From contig JAFRWN010000020.1 of assembly GCA_017437965.1 (NCBI GenBank), positions 16,128 through 80,127 of the forward strand: a stretch of 64,000 nt of DNA. The letters are read 5' to 3'. The notes beneath the pieces are model-generated. The model did no database searches, was not told where the DNA came from, and saw nothing but the letters and a program-made list of their open reading frames with translations. Source of the DNA: Lachnospiraceae bacterium (lineage in GTDB: Bacteria; Bacillota; Clostridia; Lachnospirales; Lachnospiraceae). This document shows, piece by piece, positions 52,625-61,074 of this stretch. A program made the position numbers and the translations under genes. How positions within the stretch are numbered: the stretch's first letter is position 1; every line of letters starts with the position of its first letter.

Positions 52625-53050
52625 ATGAAGGATTCCAATGTTACAATAAAGGTTACCGGAAGCGCCCGCACAGACGGTACAAATGCCATCACCACCCGCA
52701 CGACAGGGAAACTATACACAAAAGGCAGCAAGCGCTACCTTCTCTATGAGCTTCCGGATGAGGATAACCGCATGGTGGTTGTAAAGCATATGATCATCTT
52801 CACCAACCGTAACATTGAAATAACAAAATCCGCCCCGGGTCTCAAAACCCGGATACTCTATGAACCGGGTGCAAGCACCGAAACGGATTATTCCACTCCT
52901 TATGGGAATCTCACCCTTGTCTTTTCAACCAAAAGCATCACCTATGATGAAAGCGATGAAAGGCTTCTAATTGAAGTAAATTATGACATTTTTTCAGGCG
53001 GTGAGCTGCTTTCGGAAAACAGGCTTGTCATTGACTGTACACAAGCTTAA
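52625..53050 (+). CDS. DUF1934 beta-barrel protein (YwiB-like)
   Basis: 141 residues from the ATG at 52625, with AAGGA seven bases upstream. NVTIKVTGSARTDGTNA, GKLYTKGSKRYLLYEL and TPYGNLTLVFSTKSI follow the DUF1934 calycin-like pattern, with EVNYDIFSGGELLSENRL at the end. YwiB-type proteins are small cytoplasmic proteins of unknown function in Firmicutes. Single gene, convergent with the next gene with only one base between the stops. Confidence 0.82.
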   Translation: MKDSNVTIKVTGSARTDGTNAITTRTTGKLYTKGSKRYLLYELPDEDNRMVVVKHMIIFTNRNIEITKSAPGLKTRILYEPGASTETDYSTPYGNLTLVFSTKSITYDESDERLLIEVNYDIFSGGELLSENRLVIDCTQA

Positions 53051-53051
53051 T

Positions 53052-53528
53052 CTATTTGTTTTTCTTGAATCTTCCGAAAAGTCCTTTTTTCTTAGGTTCC
53101 TCTGCAGGCTTTGCAAGTCCTCCGCGGAGTCCCTTTACTTCAATGATATAGATACCGTTGACCAAAGCCTTTACTTCCTTCTTTACAGGAATATCGTCAA
53201 AGATCTTTGCATCACACATCATATTTACAACCTTGGGACCAACCTTGGCCTTAACGATCGGCACCTTTGCGCCACGCATATACTTGGGTGTTGAATCCAC
53301 AACCATCTGCGGAAGCCCTGCTTCCTTCAGTTTCATTTGTTTTTTGTCAATTATCAGCATAGAATAAAGCTGAGCACCTGCCCTGATGTCGGGCATTGCA
53401 GCTTCTTGCTTCTTCTGCATGCGGCGTCCGATGATCAGCAGCACGATAAATGCCACCAGAATAACCGCAAGAATTATCAGAATCACCAGAAGAGGTGTTG
53501 ATATCAATAAAGGTAATGGTGTGTTCAT
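53052..53528 (-). CDS. Small membrane-anchored protein, function unknown
   Basis: 158 residues from the ATG at 53528, AAGGAG upstream. One membrane helix near the N-terminus (about 8-33, rich in Ile/Val/Leu), then a soluble domain with IRAGAQLYSMLIIDKKQMKLKEAG and a long KVPIVKAKVGPKVVNMMCDAKIFDDIPVKKEVKAL segment, and a basic tail (KKKGLFGRFKKNK). No family recognised. Its promoter lies inside a hairpin shared with the end of plsC. Likely at the cytoplasmic face of the membrane. Confidence 0.65.
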   Translation of the reverse strand: MNTPLPLLISTPLLVILIILAVILVAFIVLLIIGRRMQKKQEAAMPDIRAGAQLYSMLIIDKKQMKLKEAGLPQMVVDSTPKYMRGAKVPIVKAKVGPKVVNMMCDAKIFDDIPVKKEVKALVNGIYIIEVKGLRGGLAKPAEEPKKKGLFGRFKKNK

Positions 53529-53566
53529 TTTTCTCTCCTTTTTACTGCAACAGTTTGCTGAATTGT

Positions 53567-53595
53567 AGTATACCAAAGACCGCAGAAAATGTAAA
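53567..53595 (-). promoter_or_regulatory. Promoter of the small membrane protein gene, inside a hairpin
   Basis: On the minus strand TTTACA (53590-53595) and TATACT (53567-53572) are 17 bases apart. The region AAAGACCGC/GCGGTCTTT (53575-53604) forms a 9-base stem that covers the spacer and -35 box. Confidence 0.6.
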
Positions 53596-53605
53596 GCGGT
53601 CTTTT

Positions 53606-54352
53606 TTATTTCTTCTCCGAAGCCTTGAGTTCCTCGTACAGCCTTACAACCTCGTCATAGGCCTGCCCTGGAACGTCCCTGAGTTCATCACGGGTAAGGC
53701 CCTGTGTGATTATCGGTTTTCCGAAACTGATACCCATTTTATGAGGCTTAACCTTCGGCTTATGGTTTTCAAAAACATCGTCTGCATTGGTGATTGCGAC
53801 CGGAATGACAGGGCAGCCCGTTCTTTCCGCAATCTTGAAGCTTCCGCCTTTGAAGGGCTGAACACCCGGCTCTGAGCTTCTTGTGCCCTCAGGCATGATA
53901 AATACCGAAAAACCGTTTTTCACATCCTCAATGGACTTCTGTATGGACTTAAGTCCGGCCTTGGGATTCGAACGGTCGATGAAAACACAGTTAAGCACTA
54001 TCATCCACCAGCTGAGGAACGGAACCTTCCTTATTTCCTTCTTGGAAACGAACTGTGTAACATGGGTTACGGGAACTGCTGAATATGCAGCCGGAATATC
54101 AAAAAATCCTCTGTGGTTCGAAACAAAAAGCACCGGAGTATTCTTCGGAATATTCTCGCGTCCCCTGATTTCACGCCTGCAGCCCGAAAACAAAAGCACA
54201 AGCCTGAAGCCGAAGCCGCACACTATCGGCTGACCGATCCTGGCGGCAAGCATCGGATTGAAAATCCTTACTATCAATAATATAATAAGGAAAGGCAGCG
54301 TCACCGCAAAGAAAATGATGAATGAAATTACTGTCAGAATAAAGAAAAACAT
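53606..54352 (-). CDS. plsC: 1-acyl-sn-glycerol-3-phosphate acyltransferase (PlsC-like)
   Basis: 248 residues with N-terminal membrane helices. The acyltransferase motifs are VSNHRGFFDIPA (HX4D), FIDRSNPKAGLKSI, PEGTRSSEPGVQPFKGG (block III) and CPVIPVAITN (block IV). It makes phosphatidic acid from lysophosphatidic acid at the inner membrane. Transcribed after murI with a 34-base gap. Length is normal. Confidence 0.9.
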   Translation of the reverse strand: MFFFILTVISFIIFFAVTLPFLIILLIVRIFNPMLAARIGQPIVCGFGFRLVLLFSGCRREIRGRENIPKNTPVLFVSNHRGFFDIPAAYSAVPVTHVTQFVSKKEIRKVPFLSWWMIVLNCVFIDRSNPKAGLKSIQKSIEDVKNGFSVFIMPEGTRSSEPGVQPFKGGSFKIAERTGCPVIPVAITNADDVFENHKPKVKPHKMGISFGKPIITQGLTRDELRDVPGQAYDEVVRLYEELKASEKK

Positions 54353-54386
54353 TATCTATCCTCTCAAAAATGATACATTTTAAATA

Positions 54387-55208
54387 CTAGGGCTGTCCGA
54401 AGACCTTCACGTTCACATCCCTGGTCTCGATGATCTCGCAGGGAAGTATCGAATTTGCAAAGCTTCTGAACTTCTCGGCACCGTCACTTACATAGAAACG
54501 ATGATGAGGTACGTCGCTGCCGTCACTTAAAAGATCCTTCTCCCTCAGTATCCTTGCCAGCTCAAGCGCAGTCTCAAGCGCAGGATTTACAAGGTTCACA
54601 TTATCTCCCGCAACTTTCCTTATTGACTCGGCAAGCAAAGGATAGTGGGTACATCCGAGCACCAGCGTATCGATATCCTTCTCAAGCATCGGAGTGATAT
54701 AGCGGCGTATGACATCAACAGTTATCGGATCGTCAAGCCAGCCCTCCTCGGCAAGCGGTACAAAAAGCGGACATGCCTTTCCGAAAACCGAAATCCCCGG
54801 ATCAAGCTCGCTGAGGTACTCCGTGTATATACCGGAATTGATCGTGCCCTCGGTTCCTATGATACCGATGCGTCCGTTCTTCGTCGTCTTGCTCGCAGTC
54901 CTTGCGCCCGGCTTTACCACACCGATGATAGGCACAGGCACATCGCCCGCTATTGCCTCAAGTGCAAAAGCGCTCGCAGTGTTGCAGGCAACCACTATGG
55001 CCTTCACGCCCTTTGCAAGCAGGAAGCCCACTATCTGCCTTGAATATGCAATGACGGTCTCCCGCGACTTGTTTCCGTAGGGCACCCTTGCTGTATCACC
55101 GAAATATATTATCTTTTCCTTCGGAAGCTGTTTCATGATTTCCTTGGCAACGGTCAGTCCGCCGACACCCGAATCAAACACTCCTACAGGAAGGTTCTTA
55201 GTATCCAT
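54387..55208 (-). CDS. murI: Glutamate racemase
   Basis: 273 residues from the ATG at 55208 with AAGGA upstream. VGVFDSGVGGLTVAKEI, YFGDTARVPYGNKS, VACNTASAFALE (first catalytic Cys) and VLGCTHYPLL (second catalytic Cys) are all present. Converts L- to D-glutamate for peptidoglycan in the cytoplasm. Follows ddl within 13 bases, so the two wall-precursor genes form one unit. Confidence 0.95.
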   Translation of the reverse strand: MDTKNLPVGVFDSGVGGLTVAKEIMKQLPKEKIIYFGDTARVPYGNKSRETVIAYSRQIVGFLLAKGVKAIVVACNTASAFALEAIAGDVPVPIIGVVKPGARTASKTTKNGRIGIIGTEGTINSGIYTEYLSELDPGISVFGKACPLFVPLAEEGWLDDPITVDVIRRYITPMLEKDIDTLVLGCTHYPLLAESIRKVAGDNVNLVNPALETALELARILREKDLLSDGSDVPHHRFYVSDGAEKFRSFANSILPCEIIETRDVNVKVFGQP

Positions 55209-55221
55209 TGTCAATCCTTTA

Positions 55222-56268
55222 TTACATATCATATCTGACAAGCGCCATTTCGATCAGCCTGTCAATCTGTTCGGGAATGCTCACCCCGGCTGCCGCAAAC
55301 AGCATCGGGAACATGCTTATGCCGGTAAAGCCCGGAAGTGTATTGATCTCGTTGAAAACAACGTCGTTCGTTCCGTTCTCAAGGAAGAAATCGACTCTCG
55401 CAAGACCGTAACCGTCAAGTGCCGTAAAGATTGCCTCGGCATCCTTCCTGAACTCCTCTTCCTTTTCGGCAGGAAGCTCCGGTCCGATCACAGTCTTCGA
55501 AGCTTCATTATTATATTTGGCATCATAGCTGTAGAATTCATCTGCTGAGATTACCTCGCCGACGCCCGAAGCAGTACCTCCGAGCACACCGCACTCAATC
55601 TCGCGTCCTACGATAGTCTCCTCGCAGAGTATCTTACGGTCATGCTTTGCAGCCTCATTGAGTGCATCGATAAGCTCGGCACGGTCATGGGCCTTAGAAA
55701 CGCCCTTTGAAGAACCTGCATTTGAAGGCTTTACGAAAATCGGATAGCTGATGTTTTTCTCAATTCTTGCTACAACAGCGTCCATGTCCGAAAGCTGGTT
55801 CTTGAAGACAGGCTCATACTTTGCCTGGCGGATGCCGAGCGTGTCAACAACCACCTTGGTATAAAACTTATCCATTGAACATGCACTTGCAAGCACACCA
55901 CAGCCCACATACGGAATACGTGCGAGCTCGCAGAGTCCCTGTATCGTACCGTCCTCTCCCCAGAGTCCGTGAAGCACGGGGAAGATTGCATCCACTCTTT
56001 CCTTTTTAATAGCACCATCTGTCGTGATGATTATTCCATGGTCCGAGCTGTCGGGAGAAATGATAGCATCCACAAGGCTTTCACGCCAGGTATTATGCTC
56101 GATCTGTGAAACATCCTCAACGAGCCTCCATCTGCCGTCCTGGGTGATTCCGATCAGCACCAAATCATATTTTGACTTATCTATGTTTTTGATTATCGTT
56201 GTGGCGGAAACACAGGAAACCTCATGCTCCGAGGACTGTCCGCCGAATATCACTGCAATTTTTTTCAT
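55222..56268 (-). CDS. ddl: D-alanine--D-alanine ligase
   Basis: 348 residues, ATP-grasp. Starts MKKIAVIFGGQSSEHEVSCVSA, has FPVLHGLWGEDGTIQGL, FVKPSNAGSSKGVS, and metal-site RVDFFLENGTNDVVFNEINTLPGFTGISMFP at the C-terminus. It joins two D-alanines for the peptidoglycan precursor. ATG at 56268 with AGAGG upstream. Sequence does not show a clear D-Lac or D-Ser signature by eye. Divergently transcribed from ispE. Confidence 0.95.
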   Translation of the reverse strand: MKKIAVIFGGQSSEHEVSCVSATTIIKNIDKSKYDLVLIGITQDGRWRLVEDVSQIEHNTWRESLVDAIISPDSSDHGIIITTDGAIKKERVDAIFPVLHGLWGEDGTIQGLCELARIPYVGCGVLASACSMDKFYTKVVVDTLGIRQAKYEPVFKNQLSDMDAVVARIEKNISYPIFVKPSNAGSSKGVSKAHDRAELIDALNEAAKHDRKILCEETIVGREIECGVLGGTASGVGEVISADEFYSYDAKYNNEASKTVIGPELPAEKEEEFRKDAEAIFTALDGYGLARVDFFLENGTNDVVFNEINTLPGFTGISMFPMLFAAAGVSIPEQIDRLIEMALVRYDM

Positions 56269-56335
56269 GATTACCTCTGATTCAAAACATTGTCGTGGCC
56301 CGAATTGTTTTCATTTATAGTCCAAGCCACAATAT

Positions 56336-56364
56336 ATTGTATCACAACCCTTAACAACAAGCAA
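56336..56364 (-). promoter_or_regulatory. Promoter of ddl
   Basis: On the minus strand TTGCTT (56359-56364) and TACAAT (56336-56341) are 17 bases apart. Its -35 box is 26 bases from that of the divergent ispE promoter. Confidence 0.65.
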
Positions 56365-56390
56365 GAAATTTCTTTGTGAATGATTTTGGG

Positions 56391-56419
56391 TTGCAATTGC
56401 CCCTCACTTTATGTATACT
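56391..56419 (+). promoter_or_regulatory. Promoter of ispE
   Basis: TTGCAA (56391-56396) and TATACT (56414-56419) are 17 bases apart. It gives an ispE leader of about 235 bases that contains the whole palindromic repeat array. Confidence 0.65.
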
Positions 56420-56448
56420 ATTGAAAACATTATAAAAGCAACAAAAAG

Positions 56449-56656
56449 CCTTCTCCCTTAGGATGATCGAATGGCGTAGCCGTTCGATGCCACCCGGCGA
56501 GGATGATCGAATGGCGTAGCCGTTCGATGCCACCCGGCGAGGATGATCGAATGGCGTAGCCGTTCGATGCCACCCGGCGAGGATGATCGAATGGCGTAGC
56601 CGTTCGATGCCACCCGGCGAGGGGAGAAGGTGGCTCCGAAGGAGCCGGATGAGGGG
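56449..56656. repeat. Composite palindromic element with four identical 40-base tandem repeats
   Basis: Four identical 40-base units lie at 56461-56500, 56501-56540, 56541-56580 and 56581-56620. Each carries TCGAATGGC/GCCGTTCGA, a 9-base stem with loop GTA and one G-U. Outer arms CCTTCTCCC (56449-56457) and GGGAGAAGG (56622-56630) pair, and GGCTCC/GGAGCC (56632-56646) adds a hairpin before the ispE ribosome site. Looks like a REP/BIME-type palindromic element. There are no spacers, so it is not CRISPR. Confidence 0.9.
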
Positions 56657-56661
56657 AAAAC

Positions 56662-57579
56662 ATGACCAACACCAAAATCACACTCAAAGCCCATGCCAAA
56701 ATCAACCTGACCCTTGACGTCACCGGAATCCGCCCTAACGGCTACCATGATGTCGAAATGGTGATGCAGAGCATCGGGCTCTTTGACGAACTGACTGCAG
56801 AAAGAACCTCCGGAAACGAGCTAAGCCTTAACTGCCGCTTTTCCGATAACTTAGGAGGACTCACTCTTCCCACCGGGCCCAAAAACCTGGTTTGGAAGGC
56901 AGCCCTTAAGTTTTTTGATGCCTGTAAAGAAGACGGCCCTTTAAAAAGAGAGCTGCCCAAAGACACAGGAGTTGATTTCACCCTCATAAAAAACATTCCC
57001 GCCGAAGCAGGTATGGGAGGCGGAAGCACCGATGCCGCTGCCGCACTCCGCGCCTTAAACATACTTTTTGAAACGGACTTTTCCACGGAAGAACTCTGTA
57101 GTATCGGTGCAAAAGTCGGAGCCGACGTGCCCTTCTGTGTGCTTGGCGGCACTGCCCTCGCAGAAGGAATAGGAGAAATCCTGACACCCCTGCCCGCTGC
57201 CCCGAACACCCATCTTCTTCTCGTGAAACCTCCTGTCGGAGCCTCAACAAAAGAAATATATGACGGCCTCATGCTTGACAAAAACACTGTCCACCCGGAC
57301 ACCCAAGGCATGATAAAAGCCCTCGAAAACAAAGACTATGCCCTGATGTGCAGGAAACTGTCAAATGTTCTTGAACCCGTCACCATCGGACTTTTACCCG
57401 TCATCGGTGAAATCAAGGAAAAAATCCTTGCACTCGGTGCCGACGCCGCCCTCATGAGCGGATCCGGAAGCACCGTCTTCGGATTATTTGAATGCAAAGA
57501 AAAAGCCCTCGCCGCTCTTGAACACTTCAAGAGCAGCAAAGAGCTGTACTGTACCTTAACCAATTTTTACGAAAAATAG
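56662..57579 (+). CDS. ispE: 4-diphosphocytidyl-2-C-methyl-D-erythritol kinase
   Basis: 305 residues, GHMP kinase. KAHAKINLTLDVTGIRPNGYHDVEMVMQSI is the N-terminal signature, AEAGMGGGSTDAAAALRALN the ATP-binding glycine loop, and ALMSGSGSTVFGLF the C-terminal motif. It phosphorylates CDP-ME in the non-mevalonate isoprenoid pathway. GAGGGG five bases before the ATG. The leader is the repeat array. Converges with rpiB with an 11-base gap and no terminator in between. Confidence 0.94.
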   Translation: MTNTKITLKAHAKINLTLDVTGIRPNGYHDVEMVMQSIGLFDELTAERTSGNELSLNCRFSDNLGGLTLPTGPKNLVWKAALKFFDACKEDGPLKRELPKDTGVDFTLIKNIPAEAGMGGGSTDAAAALRALNILFETDFSTEELCSIGAKVGADVPFCVLGGTALAEGIGEILTPLPAAPNTHLLLVKPPVGASTKEIYDGLMLDKNTVHPDTQGMIKALENKDYALMCRKLSNVLEPVTIGLLPVIGEIKEKILALGADAALMSGSGSTVFGLFECKEKALAALEHFKSSKELYCTLTNFYEK

Positions 57580-57591
57580 ACGATAATATTC

Positions 57592-58041
57592 CTAAATGAT
57601 ATCGTCATCCGAATACTTATCAATTAGCTCTACCCTTCTGATATGTCTCTCACCGTTTGAGAACTCTGTCTCAAGGAAGGTTTTCACTATCTCCCTTGCA
57701 AGTTCTTCGTCTACGCACTTCGCACCCATCGCAAGCATATTGGCATTATTATGCTCCCTAGTAAGCCTTGCAGTCATCACATCATGGCAAAGCCCGCAGC
57801 GTATTCCTTTAAAACGGTTTGCCGCAATCGAGATTCCAATACCTGTTGAGCAGATGACTATTCCCCTGTCACATTTTCCGCTCTGTACCGCCTTTGCGGC
57901 AGCCTGCCCGAACACAGGATAATCGCAGGAATTAGTATCATATGTACCAAAATCCTCATATTCCAACCCAAGCTCACGAAGATAAGCCTTCACGCTCTGC
58001 ATAAGTTCAAAACCACCATGGTCACATCCAAGTGCTATCAT
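57592..58041 (-). CDS. rpiB: Ribose-5-phosphate isomerase B
   Basis: 149 residues. MIALGCDHGGFELMQSVKAYL, SCDYPVFGQAAA, GIVICSTGIGISIAANRFKGIRCG with the catalytic Cys in VICSTG, and RLTREHNNANMLAMGAK are the RpiB pattern. Interconverts ribose-5-phosphate and ribulose-5-phosphate. The run sua5, phosphatase-like protein, rpiB resembles ywlC-ywlE-ywlF of Bacillus. Confidence 0.93.
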   Translation of the reverse strand: MIALGCDHGGFELMQSVKAYLRELGLEYEDFGTYDTNSCDYPVFGQAAAKAVQSGKCDRGIVICSTGIGISIAANRFKGIRCGLCHDVMTARLTREHNNANMLAMGAKCVDEELAREIVKTFLETEFSNGERHIRRVELIDKYSDDDII

Positions 58042-58066
58042 AAAACTATAACCTCCAAAATTTTAC

Positions 58067-58507
58067 TTACTCCTCCCCCAGCCTCTCACTGAGTTTTCTC
58101 AGCACGACCGACATCTCGGAGAAACATTTTTCATAATCGATAAGAGTGCCGCCGTAGGGATCTTCAACTTCTTTTTCACCGACAAAATCATAGAGAGTCG
58201 CAACCTGGATCATCGGAAATCTTTCGTCGCAAAGCTTTGCACTTCTTTCGTTCATCGCAAGTACCAGCGTATCCCTTGTAAAATCAGCTTCCGAAAGACC
58301 CTTGGTCCTCTCCTTGCTGTACTCGATTCCGTGGCTACCGAGCACCACACCGATTTTCGGATTTATCGGTGCCTCGAACAATACCACAAGCCCACGGGAC
58401 TCAATGATAACTTCCTCCTCGTTACAGATGCTTTTGAAAATCGCCTCAGCCAAAGGACTCAGTGTCGAATTATCCCTGCATATAAATATTATTTTCTTAT
58501 ACTTCAT
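58067..58507 (-). CDS. Low-molecular-weight protein tyrosine phosphatase fold, P-loop Arg replaced by Leu
   Basis: About 146 residues from the ATG at 58507 (GGTGGG upstream, overlapping the Sua5 stop by 11 bases). The P-loop reads CRDNSTLSP; the family motif is CxGNxCRSP, so Cys and Asn remain but Arg is Leu (CTG codon) and Gly is Asp. DPYGG near the end supplies the usual general acid. Position equals ywlE (arginine phosphatase) of Bacillus. Lacking the phosphate-binding Arg, it may be inactive or a binding protein. Transcribed between sua5 and rpiB. Confidence 0.75.
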   Translation of the reverse strand: MKYKKIIFICRDNSTLSPLAEAIFKSICNEEEVIIESRGLVVLFEAPINPKIGVVLGSHGIEYSKERTKGLSEADFTRDTLVLAMNERSAKLCDERFPMIQVATLYDFVGEKEVEDPYGGTLIDYEKCFSEMSVVLRKLSERLGEE

Positions 58508-59612
58508 TTTTCCCACCATTCAATGAAACAATATTATAGCCTGCTGCCTTAAGAAGCCTGTTCATGATCGCCTGGCCGATACCACGGAACTCAAAGCATT
58601 CACCAAAAATTGCCTCGGCCCCCATCTCATCAAAGCCGCGCAGCACATCAAAAAGCTTTGTGGCGATTTCCTCTTCATCCTTCCTTCTTCCAAGGCTCAC
58701 AACGATGTCCGCATCATAGAAATCCTTGCTTTCCTCGGTCGCAAGCACTGCGGTTTTTTTGCCAAGGGCACGCATTTTTGCCACTTCTTCGTTTATCTTC
58801 GCTATTACCTGTTCCGAATCGCCTTCATAGATCACAAATTCACCCTTCGGAGCATAGTGACGATACTTCATTCCCGGCGCCTTAGCCTTTATGTTTTCAT
58901 TTTTTACCCTTGCGATAACAGCCGGATCATATTCGGTCGCCGGCTCAATTTCACGTAGCTTTTCAAGGGTTATATAGCCCGGCCGCAGAATCATCGGCTT
59001 TACTTTTTTTACACCGTTTTCAGATATTTCATTGGTACAGTCGACAATTGTTGATTCGAGTCCTATCTTTACCGGGCCTCCGTCGATGACCATCGGTATT
59101 TTCCCGTCAAGGTCCTCCATGCAGTGCTCAGCCCTTGTCGTACTCGGTCTTCCGCTCTTATTTGCCGAAGGAGCAGCAACATATACTCCCGAAAGCCTGA
59201 TAAGCGACCTTGCGATTTCATCACTCGGAAGCCTCACTGCCACGGTATCAAGCCCGCCGGTAGTGGTCTTCGGAATAATTTCCGCTCTTTTTACGATAAT
59301 CGTAAGCGGTCCCGGCCAGAATTTTTCCGCGAATTTAAGTGCCACCTCCGGTACATCACGACCGACCTTAAGCAGCTCCTCTTTTTCCGAAATATGTACG
59401 ATCAACGGATTGTCCGAAGGCCTTCCCTTTGCCGCATATATTCTTGCGGACGCAGTGGTATCCTCAGCATTTCCCCCGAGCCCGTAAACCGTTTCGGTCG
59501 GAAAAGCCACAAGCTCACCCTCTGACAGAAGCTTTGCGGCAGGTAAAAGACAGACAGGGTCAAAATTTCCCCTGTCTACCTTAAGAAGTTCTGTTTTATA
59601 GCTCTCACTCAT
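58497..59612 (-). CDS. tsaC: L-threonylcarbamoyladenylate synthase (Sua5/TsaC)
   Basis: 371 residues. The N-terminal YrdC domain (residues 20-220) has AFPTETVYGLGG, KGRPSDNPLIVHI, VAVRLPSDEIARSLI and PSANKSGRPSTT; a C-terminal Sua5 domain follows (YDGDSEQVIAKI region). It makes threonylcarbamoyl-AMP for t6A37 of tRNA. Long Sua5 form, as in many Firmicutes. First or second gene of the ywlC-ywlE-ywlF-like group. Confidence 0.93.
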   Translation of the reverse strand: MSESYKTELLKVDRGNFDPVCLLPAAKLLSEGELVAFPTETVYGLGGNAEDTTASARIYAAKGRPSDNPLIVHISEKEELLKVGRDVPEVALKFAEKFWPGPLTIIVKRAEIIPKTTTGGLDTVAVRLPSDEIARSLIRLSGVYVAAPSANKSGRPSTTRAEHCMEDLDGKIPMVIDGGPVKIGLESTIVDCTNEISENGVKKVKPMILRPGYITLEKLREIEPATEYDPAVIARVKNENIKAKAPGMKYRHYAPKGEFVIYEGDSEQVIAKINEEVAKMRALGKKTAVLATEESKDFYDADIVVSLGRRKDEEEIATKLFDVLRGFDEMGAEAIFGECFEFRGIGQAIMNRLLKAAGYNIVSLNGGKNEV

Positions 59613-59632
59613 ACTTTTTGCACCGCAAAAGT

Positions 59633-61006
59633 TTATTTTCTGTCTTCCATCGGAATATAACCCGTGTGATGTCCGACATATTTATAGGCAGGACGGATAA
59701 TCTTGCCGTTATTGACAATTTCCTCAAGTCTGTGTGCGCTCCAGCCCGAAATCCTTGAGATTGCGAACAGCGGAGTGAACATCGATACCGGAATATTCAG
59801 CATTTCATATACAAAGCCTGAATAGTAATCCACATTTGCACATACCGGCTTGAAGGTTCTTCTGTTCTCTGTTATCAGCTTCTTTGCTATTCTTTCAACA
59901 TTTTCATAGAGGTTGAATTCCTCTATCCTGCCCTTTTCCTCAGCAAGTGCCTTGGAATACTGCTTGAGTATTACCTCTCTCGGATCGGAAAGGGTGTAGA
60001 TTGCATGACCGAGTCCGTAGATAAGACCGCTGTGATCAAAAGCCTCCTTGCCGAGAAGCTTCTTCAGATAGTCTGCGATCATATCATCATCTTTCCAGTC
60101 CTTTACATTCTCCATCAGGTCAAGGAACATCGCACGTGCCTTTATGTTCGCACCACCGTGTCTCGGTCCCTTAAGGGATGAAAGCGATGCTGCAATTGCT
60201 GAATAAGTATCAGTTCCTGATGAAGTAACAACATGGTTTGTGAAGGTCGAATTGTTACCGCCACCATGCTCCGCATGAAGCACAAGCGCAAGGTCAAGTA
60301 TTCTTGCCTCGAGGTCGGTATATTCTCCGCTCGAACGTATCATGGCAAGGAAATTCTCGGCTATCGACTTGTTCGGATCCGGATTTCTGAGGATAAGTGA
60401 CTTATCTTTATTGATATTCTGGTCTGCCCAGTAAGCATAGGCTGCGATTACGGGCATTTTTGCTATCAGGTTGATCGACTGCAGAAGTACATTGGGTGCA
60501 GTGATATCCTCTGCCTTTGAATCATAGGAATAAAGGGTAAGGATGCAGCGCTGAAGGGCATTCATTATGTTGCTTGAAGGCGCCTTCATGATAACGTCTC
60601 TGGTAAATTTCTTTGACAGATCCATCTGGTTATGCAGAACGGCCGAAAACTCATCAAGCTGCTTTTCTGTCGGAAGGCTTCCAAAAAGAAGGAGGTAGGT
60701 GGTCTCCTCGAAAGCATTTTTTCTTTCCTTAAGTCCGTCAACCAGGTTGTTTACATCAATACCCTGGTAGTAAAGATGACCATAGTCCGGAACCTTTACA
60801 CCGTCTTCGAACTTGTAGCCTGTGACATCAGAAATCTCGGTAAGACCGGTAAGTACGCCCGCACCGTTAGAATCACGCAGACCTCTCTTTACATCATATT
60901 CGATATAGAGGTTCTGGTCGATCACGCTCGAGCTCATGTTCTCCTCTACCAGCTCCTGAAACAGTCCCTCCATCTCAGGTTTCAGATCCATCATTGTCCT
61001 TGCCAT
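59633..61006 (-). CDS. Citrate synthase
   Basis: 457 residues. Core segments: HLYYQGIDVNNLV, FTNHVVTSSGTDTYSAIAASLSSLKGPRHGGANIKA with the catalytic His in the LHAEHGGGNNSTF segment, and GLGHAIYTLSDPRE with the second His; the catalytic Asp lies in FKPVCANVDYYSGFVYEMLN. Condenses acetyl-CoA and oxaloacetate in the cytoplasm. Start ATG at 61006 with GAGAGG upstream. A terminator separates it from mgsA, so its promoter was not found. Confidence 0.93.
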   Translation of the reverse strand: MARTMMDLKPEMEGLFQELVEENMSSSVIDQNLYIEYDVKRGLRDSNGAGVLTGLTEISDVTGYKFEDGVKVPDYGHLYYQGIDVNNLVDGLKERKNAFEETTYLLLFGSLPTEKQLDEFSAVLHNQMDLSKKFTRDVIMKAPSSNIMNALQRCILTLYSYDSKAEDITAPNVLLQSINLIAKMPVIAAYAYWADQNINKDKSLILRNPDPNKSIAENFLAMIRSSGEYTDLEARILDLALVLHAEHGGGNNSTFTNHVVTSSGTDTYSAIAASLSSLKGPRHGGANIKARAMFLDLMENVKDWKDDDMIADYLKKLLGKEAFDHSGLIYGLGHAIYTLSDPREVILKQYSKALAEEKGRIEEFNLYENVERIAKKLITENRRTFKPVCANVDYYSGFVYEMLNIPVSMFTPLFAISRISGWSAHRLEEIVNNGKIIRPAYKYVGHHTGYIPMEDRK

Positions 61007-61035
61007 TACTTTTCCTCTCTTTCGTCAGTATTGTT

Positions 61036-61068
61036 TTATAAAAAGAGGCGCTGCAAACTGCAACGCCC
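61036..61068 (-). terminator. Terminator of mgsA
   Basis: On the minus strand GGCGTTGC and GCAGCGCC pair (one G-U) around AGTTT and are followed by TCTTTTTATAAAAC. It sits in the 68-base gap before the citrate synthase gene. Confidence 0.7.
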
Positions 61069-61074
61069 CCAACG

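Noticed and set aside
56461..56620. CRISPR array
   Set aside because: The four 40-base units are directly adjacent with no spacers, and no cas gene is near.
56458..56748. Open frames across the 40-base repeats encoding repeated peptides
   Set aside because: Repeat length is not a multiple of three, so all three frames stay open by repetition; the frames oppose or overlap ispE and lack ribosome sites.
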